From NCBI RefSeq assembly GCF_031769195.1, contig NZ_JAVHNP010000001.1:372001-436000 (forward strand): DNA of 64,000 bases. The letters are read 5' to 3'. This DNA comes from Vreelandella sp031769195. Lineage in GTDB: Bacteria; Pseudomonadota; Gammaproteobacteria; Pseudomonadales; Halomonadaceae. The notes under the pieces were generated by a model. That model saw only the letters and a list, made by a program, of their open reading frames with translations, did not search any database and was not told the origin of the DNA. This document shows positions 18,440 to 27,337 of the stretch, piece after piece (positions within the stretch are counted from its first letter, which is position 1; each line of letters begins with the position of its first letter). The position numbers were made by a program, and so were the translations under genes.

Positions 18440-19495
18440 TTAACCCCCCGCTTCAATGCTTGTGGGATGGCCGCTGATCGCGTGGTCATCACCTGCATGC
18501 TGATTGGTAACGTGGCCGATAGCGGCCTGCTGTGGCGCCGCGTTGGCGCTCTCAAGCTCACTGGACTCACCGTGGCTATCCTGGGCATCGCTGATGGCGT
18601 CACCATGGCTCGTGTGACCGCCGTGGCCGCCATGACCACTGCCTTCACCACCATGGAAGCTGCTAACAATCGCTTCATACAGCTCAGGCGTTACTGCCGA
18701 GAAGTACTCCACCGGGTGGTATTCCGTGGGCTCGGCCAGGGCGTTATAACCTTCTGGGAAGGTTAGGGTGTCGTCGGCTGCGCGCACGTTTTCTACCCAT
18801 GCATCGAACTCATCGGCGGACGTCACGTGGGCATCAAACGTCATGCCCGAAAAGCCGGCACCGCTATAGTTCGTGGAACGGCCGGGGTACACGCCCTCTT
18901 CGTCCGCAATTAGATGAACGTCGTTATCCATGCCCGCCATGGCGTAAATTTGGCTGCCTAAGCGTGGAATAAAGAACGCGTTCATTACCGAGCCAGAGCT
19001 CACACGGAAGCGCACCGGGGTGTCCACCGGAAATGCCAGCTCATTGACACTCGCAATGCCTTGCTCGGGGTAGATAAATAGCCATTTCCAATCCAGCGCG
19101 ACGGCTTGGATTTCCATAGGCTCTACATCGCTTTCAAGCGGCTTGTGGGGGTCTAGGCTGTGGGAGGTTTTAAAGGTGAGAAACGCCAGTACGACGATAA
19201 TTAAGCAGGGTACGGTCCATACGGCGGCTTCAATCGCATTGGAATGCGCCCAGTCCGGCAGGTACTTGGCGGCGCTATTGCTGCGCCGATAGCGCCAGCC
19301 AAATAGCAGCGTCATCACAATCACCGGAATGACCACAATCAACATTAGCCCAAAAGAGGTCAGAATCAGCGAGCGCTGCTCAACGCCAATTTGCCCTTTG
19401 GGATCTAGCAATGCAGAACTGCAGCCCGTTAACAACAGGCACAACACGACGAGCACAAAAGTGCCTCGCCTGCGCCAGTGGGTAGGTAGTTGCAT
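18440..19495 (-). CDS. cyoA: Cytochrome bo3 ubiquinol oxidase subunit II, with His-rich tail
   Basis: Subunit II of the quinol oxidase: a lipoprotein signal with lipobox LLTGC, two membrane helices (about 40-65 and 85-108), then the periplasmic cupredoxin-like domain (DWKWLFIYPEQGIASVNELAFP, MNAFFIPRLGSQIYAMAGM). CuA ligands are absent, as expected for a quinol rather than cytochrome c oxidase. It differs from the common form by a C-terminal tail of about 70 residues carrying ten histidines in GGH/GHG patterns. First gene of cyoABCDE. Confidence 0.95.
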   Translation of the reverse strand: MQLPTHWRRRGTFVLVVLCLLLTGCSSALLDPKGQIGVEQRSLILTSFGLMLIVVIPVIVMTLLFGWRYRRSNSAAKYLPDWAHSNAIEAAVWTVPCLIIVVLAFLTFKTSHSLDPHKPLESDVEPMEIQAVALDWKWLFIYPEQGIASVNELAFPVDTPVRFRVSSGSVMNAFFIPRLGSQIYAMAGMDNDVHLIADEEGVYPGRSTNYSGAGFSGMTFDAHVTSADEFDAWVENVRAADDTLTFPEGYNALAEPTEYHPVEYFSAVTPELYEAIVSSFHGGEGSGHGGHGGHTSHGDAISDAQDSHGESSELESANAAPQQAAIGHVTNQHAGDDHAISGHPTSIEAGG

Positions 19496-19539
19496 GGTGT
19501 GATCTCGTCAGAGAGTTGTTTAAAACAGCCCGCTGCTTG

Positions 19540-19557
19540 GCTGGCTAACTAGCCAGC
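19540..19557. repeat. Inverted repeat in cyo upstream region
   Basis: GCTGGCT (19540-19546) and AGCCAGC (19551-19557) flank AACT, 45 bp before the cyoA start, within the untranslated leader. Related GCTAA/AGCTAAC fragments follow immediately. It may be a leader hairpin or an operator. Confidence 0.35.
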
Positions 19558-19708
19558 TAAATAGCAAGCTAACTATCACCCCATACTTTTCCCAGAACAG
19601 TGAGTATGCTTGCGTTGCTCCGGGAAAAATATGCGCCACCTCATGGGGTTGGTGGCGAGCCTTAGCCAGACGCATTGCGCGCGCTCGCTAAGACTAAAGT
19701 ATTTTCTA

Positions 19709-19722
19709 ATGATCTGAGTCAA
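19709..19722 (-). promoter_or_regulatory. Possible FNR/ANR box upstream of cyo
   Basis: On the minus strand TTGAC-TCAG-ATCAT agrees with the FNR/ANR consensus TTGAT-N4-ATCAA at 8 of 10 positions. It lies about 215 bp upstream of cyoA. Oxygen-responsive repression of cyo by FNR/ANR-type regulators is known in related bacteria. The deoR gene ends 60 bp away, so the site can only serve cyo. Evidence is similarity alone. Confidence 0.35.
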
Positions 19723-19780
19723 TCAGAAAGAGGCGCTTTGCCGCACCCTGCACACCCATGGTGGCGTGCTAACTCGTTGG

Positions 19781-20548
19781 CTAAGCCAGAGAAACATTCA
19801 GCGTGGGCAGCGGATGACGCTCTAACAAACCCGGCGCACGTTCATCGTCGGTGACGACGATATCGAAATCCTCCAGCGAGGCAAAATAGGCGGGGCGCAC
19901 CACGCCAAATTTGCTGGCATCGACAATCAACAGCCGCTGCATCGCCGTTGCAATCGCGGCCTGCTTCGGCCCTACCTCATGAAAGTGGAAGCAGCTGACT
20001 CCCCGCTCACAATCCACCCCCGCCGCAGAAATCAGCGCTTTATTGATGCCCAAGCGCTCAATGGCCGCGCCCATGCCGTCGCTGCCAAACGATTGAGAAG
20101 AGGCGTAGAAAAGACCACCCAGCAGAACCAAACGCACGTTAGGTAAGACCGCCACGGCATTAGCTACGTTGAGTGCATACGTGACCACGGTTAACTCACG
20201 GAAACGGCCCAGCTGGCCAAGCAGCGGAATCAGCGTCGAACCGCAGTCGATAAACAGCGTGTCCCCCTCTTCAATAAAGCTGGCGGCACGCTGACAAAGC
20301 CGCTGCTTGACCTGATAGTGGCTCGACTGCTGTTCGGTAAGGTCGTACACCGGCGTAACGCCAGGGTAACTGGCCATTACCAGCCGCCCGCCCAGCAGGC
20401 TAATCGGTGAAGGTTGCGTTGAGAGGTCCCGCCGAACGGTCATTTCAGAGACTCCGCACATTTCAGCGGCGTCACGAAGATGCAGTGTTCCCCCGCTCGC
20501 CAGCGCTTCTTGCAACTTTGCCAAGCGCTGCGCGCTCCGGTCATTCAT
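19781..20548 (-). CDS. deoR: DeoR-family repressor of the nucleoside locus
   Basis: A 255-residue DeoR-type regulator: N-terminal winged helix (about 1-55, with LRDAAEMCGVSEMTVRRDL as the recognition region) and a C-terminal sugar-phosphate-binding DeoRC domain (FIDCGSTLIPLL, SAAGVDCERGVSCFHFHE, VDASKFGVV). It is divergent from tsx-nupC-deoCABD-cdd, and E. coli-like DeoR operators lie between them, so the likely effector is deoxyribose 5-phosphate. The ATG at 20548 is chosen because AAGGAG lies nine bases upstream; earlier in-frame codons lie on top of that SD. Confidence 0.9.
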   Translation of the reverse strand: MNDRSAQRLAKLQEALASGGTLHLRDAAEMCGVSEMTVRRDLSTQPSPISLLGGRLVMASYPGVTPVYDLTEQQSSHYQVKQRLCQRAASFIEEGDTLFIDCGSTLIPLLGQLGRFRELTVVTYALNVANAVAVLPNVRLVLLGGLFYASSQSFGSDGMGAAIERLGINKALISAAGVDCERGVSCFHFHEVGPKQAAIATAMQRLLIVDASKFGVVRPAYFASLEDFDIVVTDDERAPGLLERHPLPTLNVSLA

Positions 20549-20726
20549 AGCAGGCATCTCCTTATGATTCATTTTGTTATCGACGTTAGGCCCGGCTGGC
20601 TATCTATGCTGAGCCAGAGCCTCGCTTATTTCCACTGCATTATTACCTCTGTATGCCCTCTCTCATCCCTGCATGATGGGCATATCACATTTAATCAGCG
20701 TTGATGTGACAATACTTGCAAATCAA

Positions 20727-20742
20727 CGTTAAAAAAATAACA
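20727..20742. promoter_or_regulatory. DeoR operator, copy 1
   Basis: CGTTAAAAAAATAACA has the half-sites (C/T)GTTA and TAACA at the same 16-bp spacing as the E. coli deo operator TGTTAGAATTCTAACA. It covers the presumed -35 region of the tsx promoter and lies 21 bp, centre to centre, from copy 2, placing both on the same face of the DNA. Confidence 0.6.
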
Positions 20743-20747
20743 CTCAA

Positions 20748-20763
20748 TGTTATAATTTTAACA
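20748..20763. promoter_or_regulatory. DeoR operator, copy 2, overlapping -10 TATAAT
   Basis: TGTTATAATTTTAACA matches the E. coli deo operator TGTTAGAATTCTAACA at 14 of 16 positions. It contains a perfect TATAAT (20751-20756), so bound repressor would block the -10 element directly. A further 10-bp inverted repeat, GCGTTGATGT (20698-20707) with ACATCAACGC (20761-20770), brackets both operators. Confidence 0.75.
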
Positions 20764-20841
20764 TCAACGCCAGCCCACACGACCCATAACGTCGGTACGC
20801 CAGCCGCCCTGGCCCCGAGATACAACCCTGTTGAGGCTTCC

Positions 20842-21687
20842 ATGACTGCTCTATCTCACTCTCGTTCTTCTTCGTTCGTCACGCTTGGCGCTGGCGTTTT
20901 ATTGACAGGGACTGCCCTGGCCACGCCGGCCTTTGCCGACGATGCCCAGCCGCAAACCCTTGACCGCCTGTGGTCGTTTGCCAACGTATCGGTGAACTAC
21001 CTGGATTGGTCTAACGGCACTGAAGCGCGCACCGCCAGCAACGCGGCGAAAAGCGACTTTACGTTTGTTGAAATCGAAGGCGGCGTCGGCTTTAGCTGGG
21101 GCGAATTTTACGGCTTCTTCGATTTCGAGAACCCGACTAACGATCAATTCGACCAAGCCAGCGGCGGTAAAGACAACTTCCGCACTGCCGGTAAAGTCAC
21201 CTCGCACATTTATTTAGGCGACAGCCCGCTGTCGCTGTACGCCCATGTGTATGATTTCCGCGACTACGGCTTCAATGGTCGTGAGCAGGATCAAATTCTG
21301 GGTCTTGGCTACCGCACCACGTTCGATAACGGCCTGTGGTTCAAACCGTTTATTGGTGCCGCTCGTGTCCAAAGCGACGGCTACACCGGTATGAATGGTT
21401 TTATGGCGGGCTGGGTAGCCGGCTACGACTTCAACGCTCTGAACCAAAACTTCAGCGTAACCAACTGGCACGAGCAGACCTTCGGCCGTGACAGCGACTA
21501 TCTTTCCCAGAACTATGTGAACGGTACCGCTGGCAGCGTAGGCACCAACGGTGCGCTGAGCCTGTGGTGGCATCCGTCTGACCTGATCACCACCGGCGTG
21601 CAGTACCGCTACTCAGAGAATAAACTGGGTACCCCGGACGCTTACCAAAACGCGATGATTTACTCAGTTAAGTTAAACTTACTGTAA
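20842..21687 (+). CDS. tsx: Nucleoside-specific outer-membrane channel Tsx
   Basis: Tsx-family channels let nucleosides and deoxynucleosides cross the outer membrane. The 281-residue precursor has a signal peptide ending ATPAFA and a barrel with motifs NVSVNYLDWSNG, FSWGEFYGFFDFENP, YLGDSPLSLYAHVYDF and a final KLNLL. The ATG at 20842 (MTALSHSRSSS) follows a TTGAGG SD and starts a normal signal peptide; the open frame reaches upstream into the operators. It is the first gene of the deo locus, just downstream of the DeoR-controlled promoter, 34 bp before nupC. Confidence 0.9.
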   Translation: MTALSHSRSSSFVTLGAGVLLTGTALATPAFADDAQPQTLDRLWSFANVSVNYLDWSNGTEARTASNAAKSDFTFVEIEGGVGFSWGEFYGFFDFENPTNDQFDQASGGKDNFRTAGKVTSHIYLGDSPLSLYAHVYDFRDYGFNGREQDQILGLGYRTTFDNGLWFKPFIGAARVQSDGYTGMNGFMAGWVAGYDFNALNQNFSVTNWHEQTFGRDSDYLSQNYVNGTAGSVGTNGALSLWWHPSDLITTGVQYRYSENKLGTPDAYQNAMIYSVKLNLL

Positions 21688-21721
21688 TCGCTCACACTCC
21701 TCACGATCCGAAGGTACTCCC

Positions 21722-23005
21722 ATGACCCTCATCATGAGCTTGGTCGGTATGGTCACCCTGGTGGCCATAGCCCTCATCTTCTCTTACGACCGCAAGTCAA
21801 TACGGCTGCGTACCGTACTGGGTGCTTTTGCTATCCAAGCAGGTATCGGTGCGTTTGTGCTTTACGTACCGTTTGGCCAAGCGGTACTTCAGGCGATCTC
21901 AGCGGGCGTTAGTCAGGTGCTGGTGTACGCCAACGACGGTATTGGCTTCCTGTTTGGTGGCCTCGCCGATGTCGAAAACGTCGGGTTCGTATTTGCCATT
22001 AAGGTACTGCCGGTCATCATCTTCTTCTCGTCGCTGATTGCCGTCCTCTATTACCTAGGCATTATGCAGTGGGTCATTCGGATTTTGGGCGGCGCCCTGC
22101 AGAAAGCGCTGGGCACCTCACGCACCGAATCGCTCTCGGCGACCGCCAATATCTTTGTGGGCCAAACTGAAGCGCCGCTGGTGGTGCGTCCGTTTATTGC
22201 TCGCATGACACCATCACAGCTCTTTGCGGTGATGTGTGGTGGCTTGGCATCGGTGGCCGGTTCCGTACTGGCGGGCTATGCCGCGCTGGGCATTCCAATG
22301 GAGTACCTGGTGGCAGCCTCCTTCATGGCGGCTCCGGGTGGCCTGTTGTTCGCTAAGCTGATCATGCCGGAAACCCAAGACTCCGAAGACAGCGACAGCG
22401 TTTCCAAAGTCGACGAAGAGCTGAAAGAGCAGGACGACAAGCCCACCAACGTTCTAGATGCCGCGGCCTCCGGGGCAACTTCGGGCCTGATGCTGGCAGC
22501 CAACGTTGGCGCCATGCTGCTGGCGTTTATCGGTCTGATCGCGCTGATCAACGGTATTTTAGGCGGCGTTGGCGGTTGGTTCGGCTTTGAATCGCTGAGC
22601 CTTGAGCTGATTCTCGGCTGGCTGTTTGCACCGCTGGCGTTCCTGCTCGGCGTACCGTGGGCAGAAGCGACCCTGGCGGGCTCGTTCATCGGTCAGAAGC
22701 TGGTGGTCAATGAGTTCGTGGCCTACATCAACCTCGCTCCTTACATTGATGGGGAACAGGTGGTGGCTGCTACAGGTCAATTGATGACACCGCACACCAT
22801 GGCAATCCTTTCCTTTGCGCTGTGTGGCTTCGCTAACCTGTCGTCCATTGCCATTCTATTGGGCGGCCTGGGCAGCATTGCGCCCACCCGCCGTAAAGAG
22901 ATTGCCCGCTTTGGTGTCAAAGCAGTACTGGCCGGCACGCTCTCTAATTTGATGTCTGCCTCCATTGCAGGCTTCTTCTTAGCTTTGAGCAGCATGACCG
23001 CTTAA
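21722..23005 (+). CDS. nupC: NupC-type concentrative nucleoside transporter
   Basis: A 427-residue inner-membrane cation/nucleoside symporter of the CNT family. The transport-domain motifs are clear: GQTEAPLVVRPFIARMT (the conserved GQTEAPL substrate/ion region), MCGGLASVAGSVLAGYAALGI, and GQKLVVNEFVAYINLA. A charged loop of about 35 residues (EDSDSVSKVDEELKEQDDK) lies in the middle. With tsx it forms the uptake route for the catabolic enzymes that follow. Confidence 0.95.
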   Translation: MTLIMSLVGMVTLVAIALIFSYDRKSIRLRTVLGAFAIQAGIGAFVLYVPFGQAVLQAISAGVSQVLVYANDGIGFLFGGLADVENVGFVFAIKVLPVIIFFSSLIAVLYYLGIMQWVIRILGGALQKALGTSRTESLSATANIFVGQTEAPLVVRPFIARMTPSQLFAVMCGGLASVAGSVLAGYAALGIPMEYLVAASFMAAPGGLLFAKLIMPETQDSEDSDSVSKVDEELKEQDDKPTNVLDAAASGATSGLMLAANVGAMLLAFIGLIALINGILGGVGGWFGFESLSLELILGWLFAPLAFLLGVPWAEATLAGSFIGQKLVVNEFVAYINLAPYIDGEQVVAATGQLMTPHTMAILSFALCGFANLSSIAILLGGLGSIAPTRRKEIARFGVKAVLAGTLSNLMSASIAGFFLALSSMTA

Positions 23006-23088
23006 CGCAGCAAGCACGACACCATGCAACGGGCGCTGCTGTTTTCACGCAGTGCCCGTTTTGTCTTTTATTGATTTGCGAGAATTCC

Positions 23089-23895
23089 ATGACCGCGACT
23101 GCCTCCTCTAAGCTCACTCAAGCCCAACTGATCCAAGCCGCTCGTCAAGCCTTGTCGCTAATGGATTTGACCAGCCTGAACGACAGCGACACCGACAGCG
23201 TTATTGAAGCACTGTGCCAACAGGTGAAAACGCCGTTTGGTCACCCAGCAGCGGTCTGCGTTTACCCACAGTTCATTGTGACGGCTGCCCGAGCGCTGAG
23301 TGCCCACAAGCTGGATGATCAGGTAAAAATCGCCACGGTAACTAACTTCCCCCACGGCGGCGACGACATCATGGGCGCTGCCCGTGAAACCCGCGAAGCC
23401 GTGGCCTCAGGCGCCCATGAAGTCGATGTGGTGTTCCCCTACCGCGCGCTGATGGCAGGCGATGAAGAGACAGGCCGCGAGCTGGTGGAAATGTGCAAAG
23501 CCGCCTGCGGTGGCCAAGCGCAGCTAAAAGTCATTATCGAATCTGGCGAACTCAAAGAGCCTGCGTTAATCCAACGCGCTAGCGAGCTTGCTATTGAAGG
23601 TGGCGCGGACTTTATTAAGACCTCTACGGGCAAAGTGCCGGTGAACGCCACCCTGGAAGCCGCTGAGATCATGCTCAAGGCCATTAAAGCCAGCGGCCAA
23701 GACGTTGGTTTTAAGGCCGCCGGTGGTGTTCGCAGCGCTGAAGAAGCCGCGGAATACTTAGCGCTAGCCGCTGACATTATGGGCCCGCAGTGGGTCACGC
23801 CCGAGCACTTCCGGTTTGGTGCATCCAGCCTGCTGAATAACTTATTGAACACGCTCAACGGCAATGCTGACGCCGTGACGAATGGAGGCTACTAA
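23089..23895 (+). CDS. deoC: Deoxyribose-phosphate aldolase
   Basis: DeoC cleaves deoxyribose 5-phosphate to glyceraldehyde 3-phosphate and acetaldehyde. The 268-residue protein has the class I aldolase Schiff-base lysine in FIKTSTGKVPVNATLEA and the GGVRSAEEA phosphate-binding region, plus KIATVTNFPHGG near the start. The ATG at 23089 follows GCGAGAA. Its TAA is immediately followed by the deoA ATG. Confidence 0.96.
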   Translation: MTATASSKLTQAQLIQAARQALSLMDLTSLNDSDTDSVIEALCQQVKTPFGHPAAVCVYPQFIVTAARALSAHKLDDQVKIATVTNFPHGGDDIMGAARETREAVASGAHEVDVVFPYRALMAGDEETGRELVEMCKAACGGQAQLKVIIESGELKEPALIQRASELAIEGGADFIKTSTGKVPVNATLEAAEIMLKAIKASGQDVGFKAAGGVRSAEEAAEYLALAADIMGPQWVTPEHFRFGASSLLNNLLNTLNGNADAVTNGGY

Positions 23896-25248
23896 ATGCC
23901 GTCTAACGCTTCTCACCACGCCCTGCTCCCCCAAGAACTGATTCGCCTGAAGCGCGACGGCCAGCCGCTGCCCGCTGAAGAGATTAAAGCCTTTGTGCAA
24001 GGCATTGCCGACGACCGCATCAGCGACGCGCAAATTGGCGCCTTCACCATGTCGGTGTTTTTAAACGGCATGAGCCGCGAAGAAGTGGTCGCACTGACCA
24101 CCGCGACGCGCGATTCTGGCCACGTCATGCAGTGGGATTCATTGAACCTGCCGGGCCCGATTGTGGATAAACACTCCACCGGCGGCGTAGGCGACTTAGT
24201 ATCGCTGGTACTCGGCCCGTGGGTCGCCGCCTGTGGCGCGTTTGTACCGATGATTTCTGGCCGTGGCCTAGGCCACACCGGCGGCACGCTGGACAAGCTG
24301 GAATCAATCCCCGGCTACAACCCCTACCCCGCTCCCGAGCGCTTCAGCGATGTCGTAAAATCCACCGGCGTGGCGATTATTGGCCAAACCGGTAACCTCG
24401 CCCCGGCGGACAAACGCATCTACGGCGTGCGTGATGTGACCGCCACCGTGGAATCTATTCCGCTGATTACCGCCTCCATCCTGGGTAAAAAGCTGGCCTC
24501 TGGCCTGGACGCCCTGGTGATGGACGTTAAAGTTGGCAGCGGCGCGTTTATGCCCACTCCGGAAAAATCCCGCGAGCTGGCGAAAAGTATCGCCAACGTC
24601 GCCACCCAAGCGGGTACGCCCACCACTGCCCTGCTCACCGACATGAGCCAGCCGCTGGCCCCCTGTGCCGGTAACGCGGTGGAAATCGTCGAAACCCTGG
24701 CGCTGCTGCGTGGCGAACGTGCCAACAGCCGCGTGATGCAGGTCACCCGCGAACTCGCCGTTGAAATGCTCATTGCAGGCAAGCTGGTGGCTAGCCGTGA
24801 AGAAGCCCTCACCAAGCTGGAAAAAGCGCTCACCTCTGGTGCGGCAGCGGAAGTATTCGCCCGCATGGTGCGCGAGCTGGGTGGCCCCGCCGACTTTATG
24901 GAGCGCTCGGATAGCTACCTAGCCACGGCCCCGGTAATTCAAGCGGTCTACCCCGAGCAGAGCGGTATCGTGCAGCGCTTTGATACCCGTGCGGTTGGTA
25001 TGAGCGTGGTAGAGCTGGGCGGCGGTCGCCTGCGTAACGACGCCAGCGTCGATCACAGCGTTGGCTTTAGCGATATCGTCGAAATCGGCGACCGTGTGGA
25101 TAGCCAGCGCCCGCTAGCCATTGTTCACGCCCGCACCGAAGAGGCCGCCGCTCGTGCCGCCGCCCAGCTACGCGCGGCGGTCACCATCGGTGATGCTGAA
25201 GCCACCGCCGACACCCTGCTGCAAGAGACCTTCCGAGGAGAAGCCTAA
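23896..25248 (+). CDS. deoA: Thymidine phosphorylase
   Basis: DeoA splits thymidine (and deoxyuridine) into base and deoxyribose 1-phosphate. The 450-residue protein carries the family signature DKHSTGGVGDLVSLVLGPWVAACG and SGRGLGHTGGTLDKLESIPG, then the glycine-rich alpha/beta domain and C-terminal PYNP-like domain. It abuts deoC with no gap and overlaps deoB by one base (TAATG). Confidence 0.97.
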   Translation: MPSNASHHALLPQELIRLKRDGQPLPAEEIKAFVQGIADDRISDAQIGAFTMSVFLNGMSREEVVALTTATRDSGHVMQWDSLNLPGPIVDKHSTGGVGDLVSLVLGPWVAACGAFVPMISGRGLGHTGGTLDKLESIPGYNPYPAPERFSDVVKSTGVAIIGQTGNLAPADKRIYGVRDVTATVESIPLITASILGKKLASGLDALVMDVKVGSGAFMPTPEKSRELAKSIANVATQAGTPTTALLTDMSQPLAPCAGNAVEIVETLALLRGERANSRVMQVTRELAVEMLIAGKLVASREEALTKLEKALTSGAAAEVFARMVRELGGPADFMERSDSYLATAPVIQAVYPEQSGIVQRFDTRAVGMSVVELGGGRLRNDASVDHSVGFSDIVEIGDRVDSQRPLAIVHARTEEAAARAAAQLRAAVTIGDAEATADTLLQETFRGEA

Positions 25249-26492
25249 TGCGCCGTGCGATTGTCTTAGTGCTCGACTCTTTTGGTATCGGTAGCGCCCC
25301 CGATGCCGCCACCTTTGGCGACCAGGGTGCCGACACCCTGGGCCACATCGCCGCCGCCTGCGCCCGTGGCGAGGCAGATACCGCTGAGCGCTCCGGCCCT
25401 TTGAAGCTCCCCAACATGGCCGCGCTAGGTCTGTTCCACGCCCACCGGGATGCCACCGGTAGCGTCGCGGAAGGCGTTAATTTGCCCGAACAGCTGACGG
25501 GCGCTTACGCACACGCGAAAGAGATTTCCAGCGGTAAAGACACCCCTTCCGGCCACTGGGAAATTGCCGGTGTACCGGTGCGCTTTGACTGGGGCTACTT
25601 TCTCGACAAAACCGACAGCTTCCCCCTGGAGCTGCTCGACGCCATCGTTCAGGAAGCCGATCTAACAGGCGTGATTGGCAATTGCCACGCCTCGGGCACC
25701 GAGATTATTGCCCGCCTGGGCGAAGAGCATATCGCCACCGGCAAGCCGATTGTGTACACCTCGGCTGATTCTGTGTTCCAGATTGCCGCCCACGAAGAGC
25801 ATTTTGGCCTAGAGCGCCTCTACGCCTTATGTGAAACCGTGCGCGAGCTGCTGGAGCCTTACAACATTGGCCGTGTGATCGCCCGCCCGTTTATCGGCGA
25901 TGACAGCAAAAGCTTTGCGCGTACCGGCAACCGCCGCGACTACAGCGTCGAGCCGCCTAGCCCCACTGTGCTGCAAAAGCTCGCCGACGCCGGTGGCGAA
26001 GTGGTTTCGATTGGCAAGATCGCCGACATCTACGCCCACTGCGGCATTACCCACAAGGTCAAAGCCAGCGGCCACGACGCGCTGATGGAAGCCACCCTGG
26101 CCGAAGTGGCGCGCACCGCCAACGAAACCAGCGACCGCCCGACCATGATCATGACCAACTTTGTTGATTTTGATTCGGTCTATGGCCATCGCCGTGACGT
26201 ACCGGGCTACGCCGCCGCGCTGGAGCACTTCGACGCCCGCCTGCCGGAGCTGCTCGCCGCCCTCAACGACGACGACCTGCTGCTGCTCACCGCCGACCAC
26301 GGCTGCGACCCCAGCTGGGAAGGCACCGAGCACACCCGAGAATACGTGCCGATTATGGTACGCGGTGCAGGCTTCGCCCCCGGCCCGCTGGGCGAGCGCG
26401 GCACCTTCGCGGATATTGGCCAAACCCTGGCGGCGTTCTTCACCGTAGACGCCATGGCCGATGGCGAAAGCTTTTTACCTAACGCGGCGTAA
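25248..26492 (+). CDS. deoB: Phosphopentomutase
   Basis: DeoB converts deoxyribose 1-phosphate (or ribose 1-phosphate) to the 5-phosphate. The 414-residue member of the alkaline-phosphatase superfamily starts VLVLDSFGIGSAPDA (metal Asp), has GKDTPSGHWEIAG with the phosphorylated Thr, and ends with TADHGCDPSWEGTEHTREYVP metal ligands. It is coupled to deoA by a one-base overlap. Confidence 0.97.
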   Translation: MRRAIVLVLDSFGIGSAPDAATFGDQGADTLGHIAAACARGEADTAERSGPLKLPNMAALGLFHAHRDATGSVAEGVNLPEQLTGAYAHAKEISSGKDTPSGHWEIAGVPVRFDWGYFLDKTDSFPLELLDAIVQEADLTGVIGNCHASGTEIIARLGEEHIATGKPIVYTSADSVFQIAAHEEHFGLERLYALCETVRELLEPYNIGRVIARPFIGDDSKSFARTGNRRDYSVEPPSPTVLQKLADAGGEVVSIGKIADIYAHCGITHKVKASGHDALMEATLAEVARTANETSDRPTMIMTNFVDFDSVYGHRRDVPGYAAALEHFDARLPELLAALNDDDLLLLTADHGCDPSWEGTEHTREYVPIMVRGAGFAPGPLGERGTFADIGQTLAAFFTVDAMADGESFLPNAA

Positions 26493-26585
26493 AGGCCAAC
26501 ACCCCCATTAGCACGCTTGTGTGCACGGCCTGAATGCCACTGACTGGGTTATTCAAGCCAATCATTTTTAGTAGAGGAGCGTTTC

Positions 26586-27311
26586 ATGGCTACCCCACAT
26601 ATCAATGCCGAAAAAGGCGATTTCGCCGATACCGTACTGATGCCCGGCGACCCGCTGCGCGCCAAATACATCGCTGATACCTACCTGGAAAACGTGCGCC
26701 AAGTCAACGACGTGCGCAGCATGTTCGGCTACACGGGCACCTATAAAGGCCGTGAGATTTCCGTGATGGGCCACGGCATGGGTATTCCCTCCGTGTCCAT
26801 TTACGCCAAAGAGCTAATTACCGATTACGGCGTTAAATCGATCATTCGTGTGGGCTCCTGCGGCGCAGTGCGCGACGATGTAAACGTGCGTGACGTGGTC
26901 ATTGGTATGGGTGCCTGCACCGACTCCAAAGTGAACCGCATGCGCTTTAACGACCACGACTTCGCGGCCATTGCCGATTTTGAACTGGTCAGCCACGCCG
27001 TCGCTGCCGCCAAAGCGCAGAACGTCGACGTAAAAGTAGGCAACATCTTCTCAGCGGATCTCTTCTACAACCCGCAAACCGACATGGCCGAGCTAATGAA
27101 GCGCTACGGCATCGTCGGCGTGGAAATGGAAGCCGCTGGCCTGTACGGCGTGGCAGCCGAGTTCGGTGCCCGCGCACTCACCATCTGCACTGTGTCTGAC
27201 CACATTCTGAAAGGTGACTCGCTCTCCAGCGCCGACCGTCAAACCACCTTCAACGACATGATGGTGATTGCGCTCGATACCGTCCTACGTGACGACGCTG
27301 CCAGCGCCTGA
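26586..27311 (+). CDS. deoD: Purine-nucleoside phosphorylase, DeoD type
   Basis: DeoD releases purine bases from (deoxy)nucleosides. The 241-residue hexameric-type enzyme has MPGDPLRAKYIADTYLE, GHGMGIPSVSIYAKELI, GVEMEAAGLYGVA and CTVSDHILKGD, with the catalytic Asp in SDH. It is 93 bp after deoB with its own GAGGAG SD. The last-but-one gene of the locus. Confidence 0.97.
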   Translation: MATPHINAEKGDFADTVLMPGDPLRAKYIADTYLENVRQVNDVRSMFGYTGTYKGREISVMGHGMGIPSVSIYAKELITDYGVKSIIRVGSCGAVRDDVNVRDVVIGMGACTDSKVNRMRFNDHDFAAIADFELVSHAVAAAKAQNVDVKVGNIFSADLFYNPQTDMAELMKRYGIVGVEMEAAGLYGVAAEFGARALTICTVSDHILKGDSLSSADRQTTFNDMMVIALDTVLRDDAASA

Positions 27312-27337
27312 ACATCCCATACGATGAGGATAACGCC

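Noticed and set aside
20670..20690. Possible CRP site upstream of tsx
   Set aside because: Only one half (TCACA) is good; the partner at N6 spacing (TGATG) matches two of five bases.
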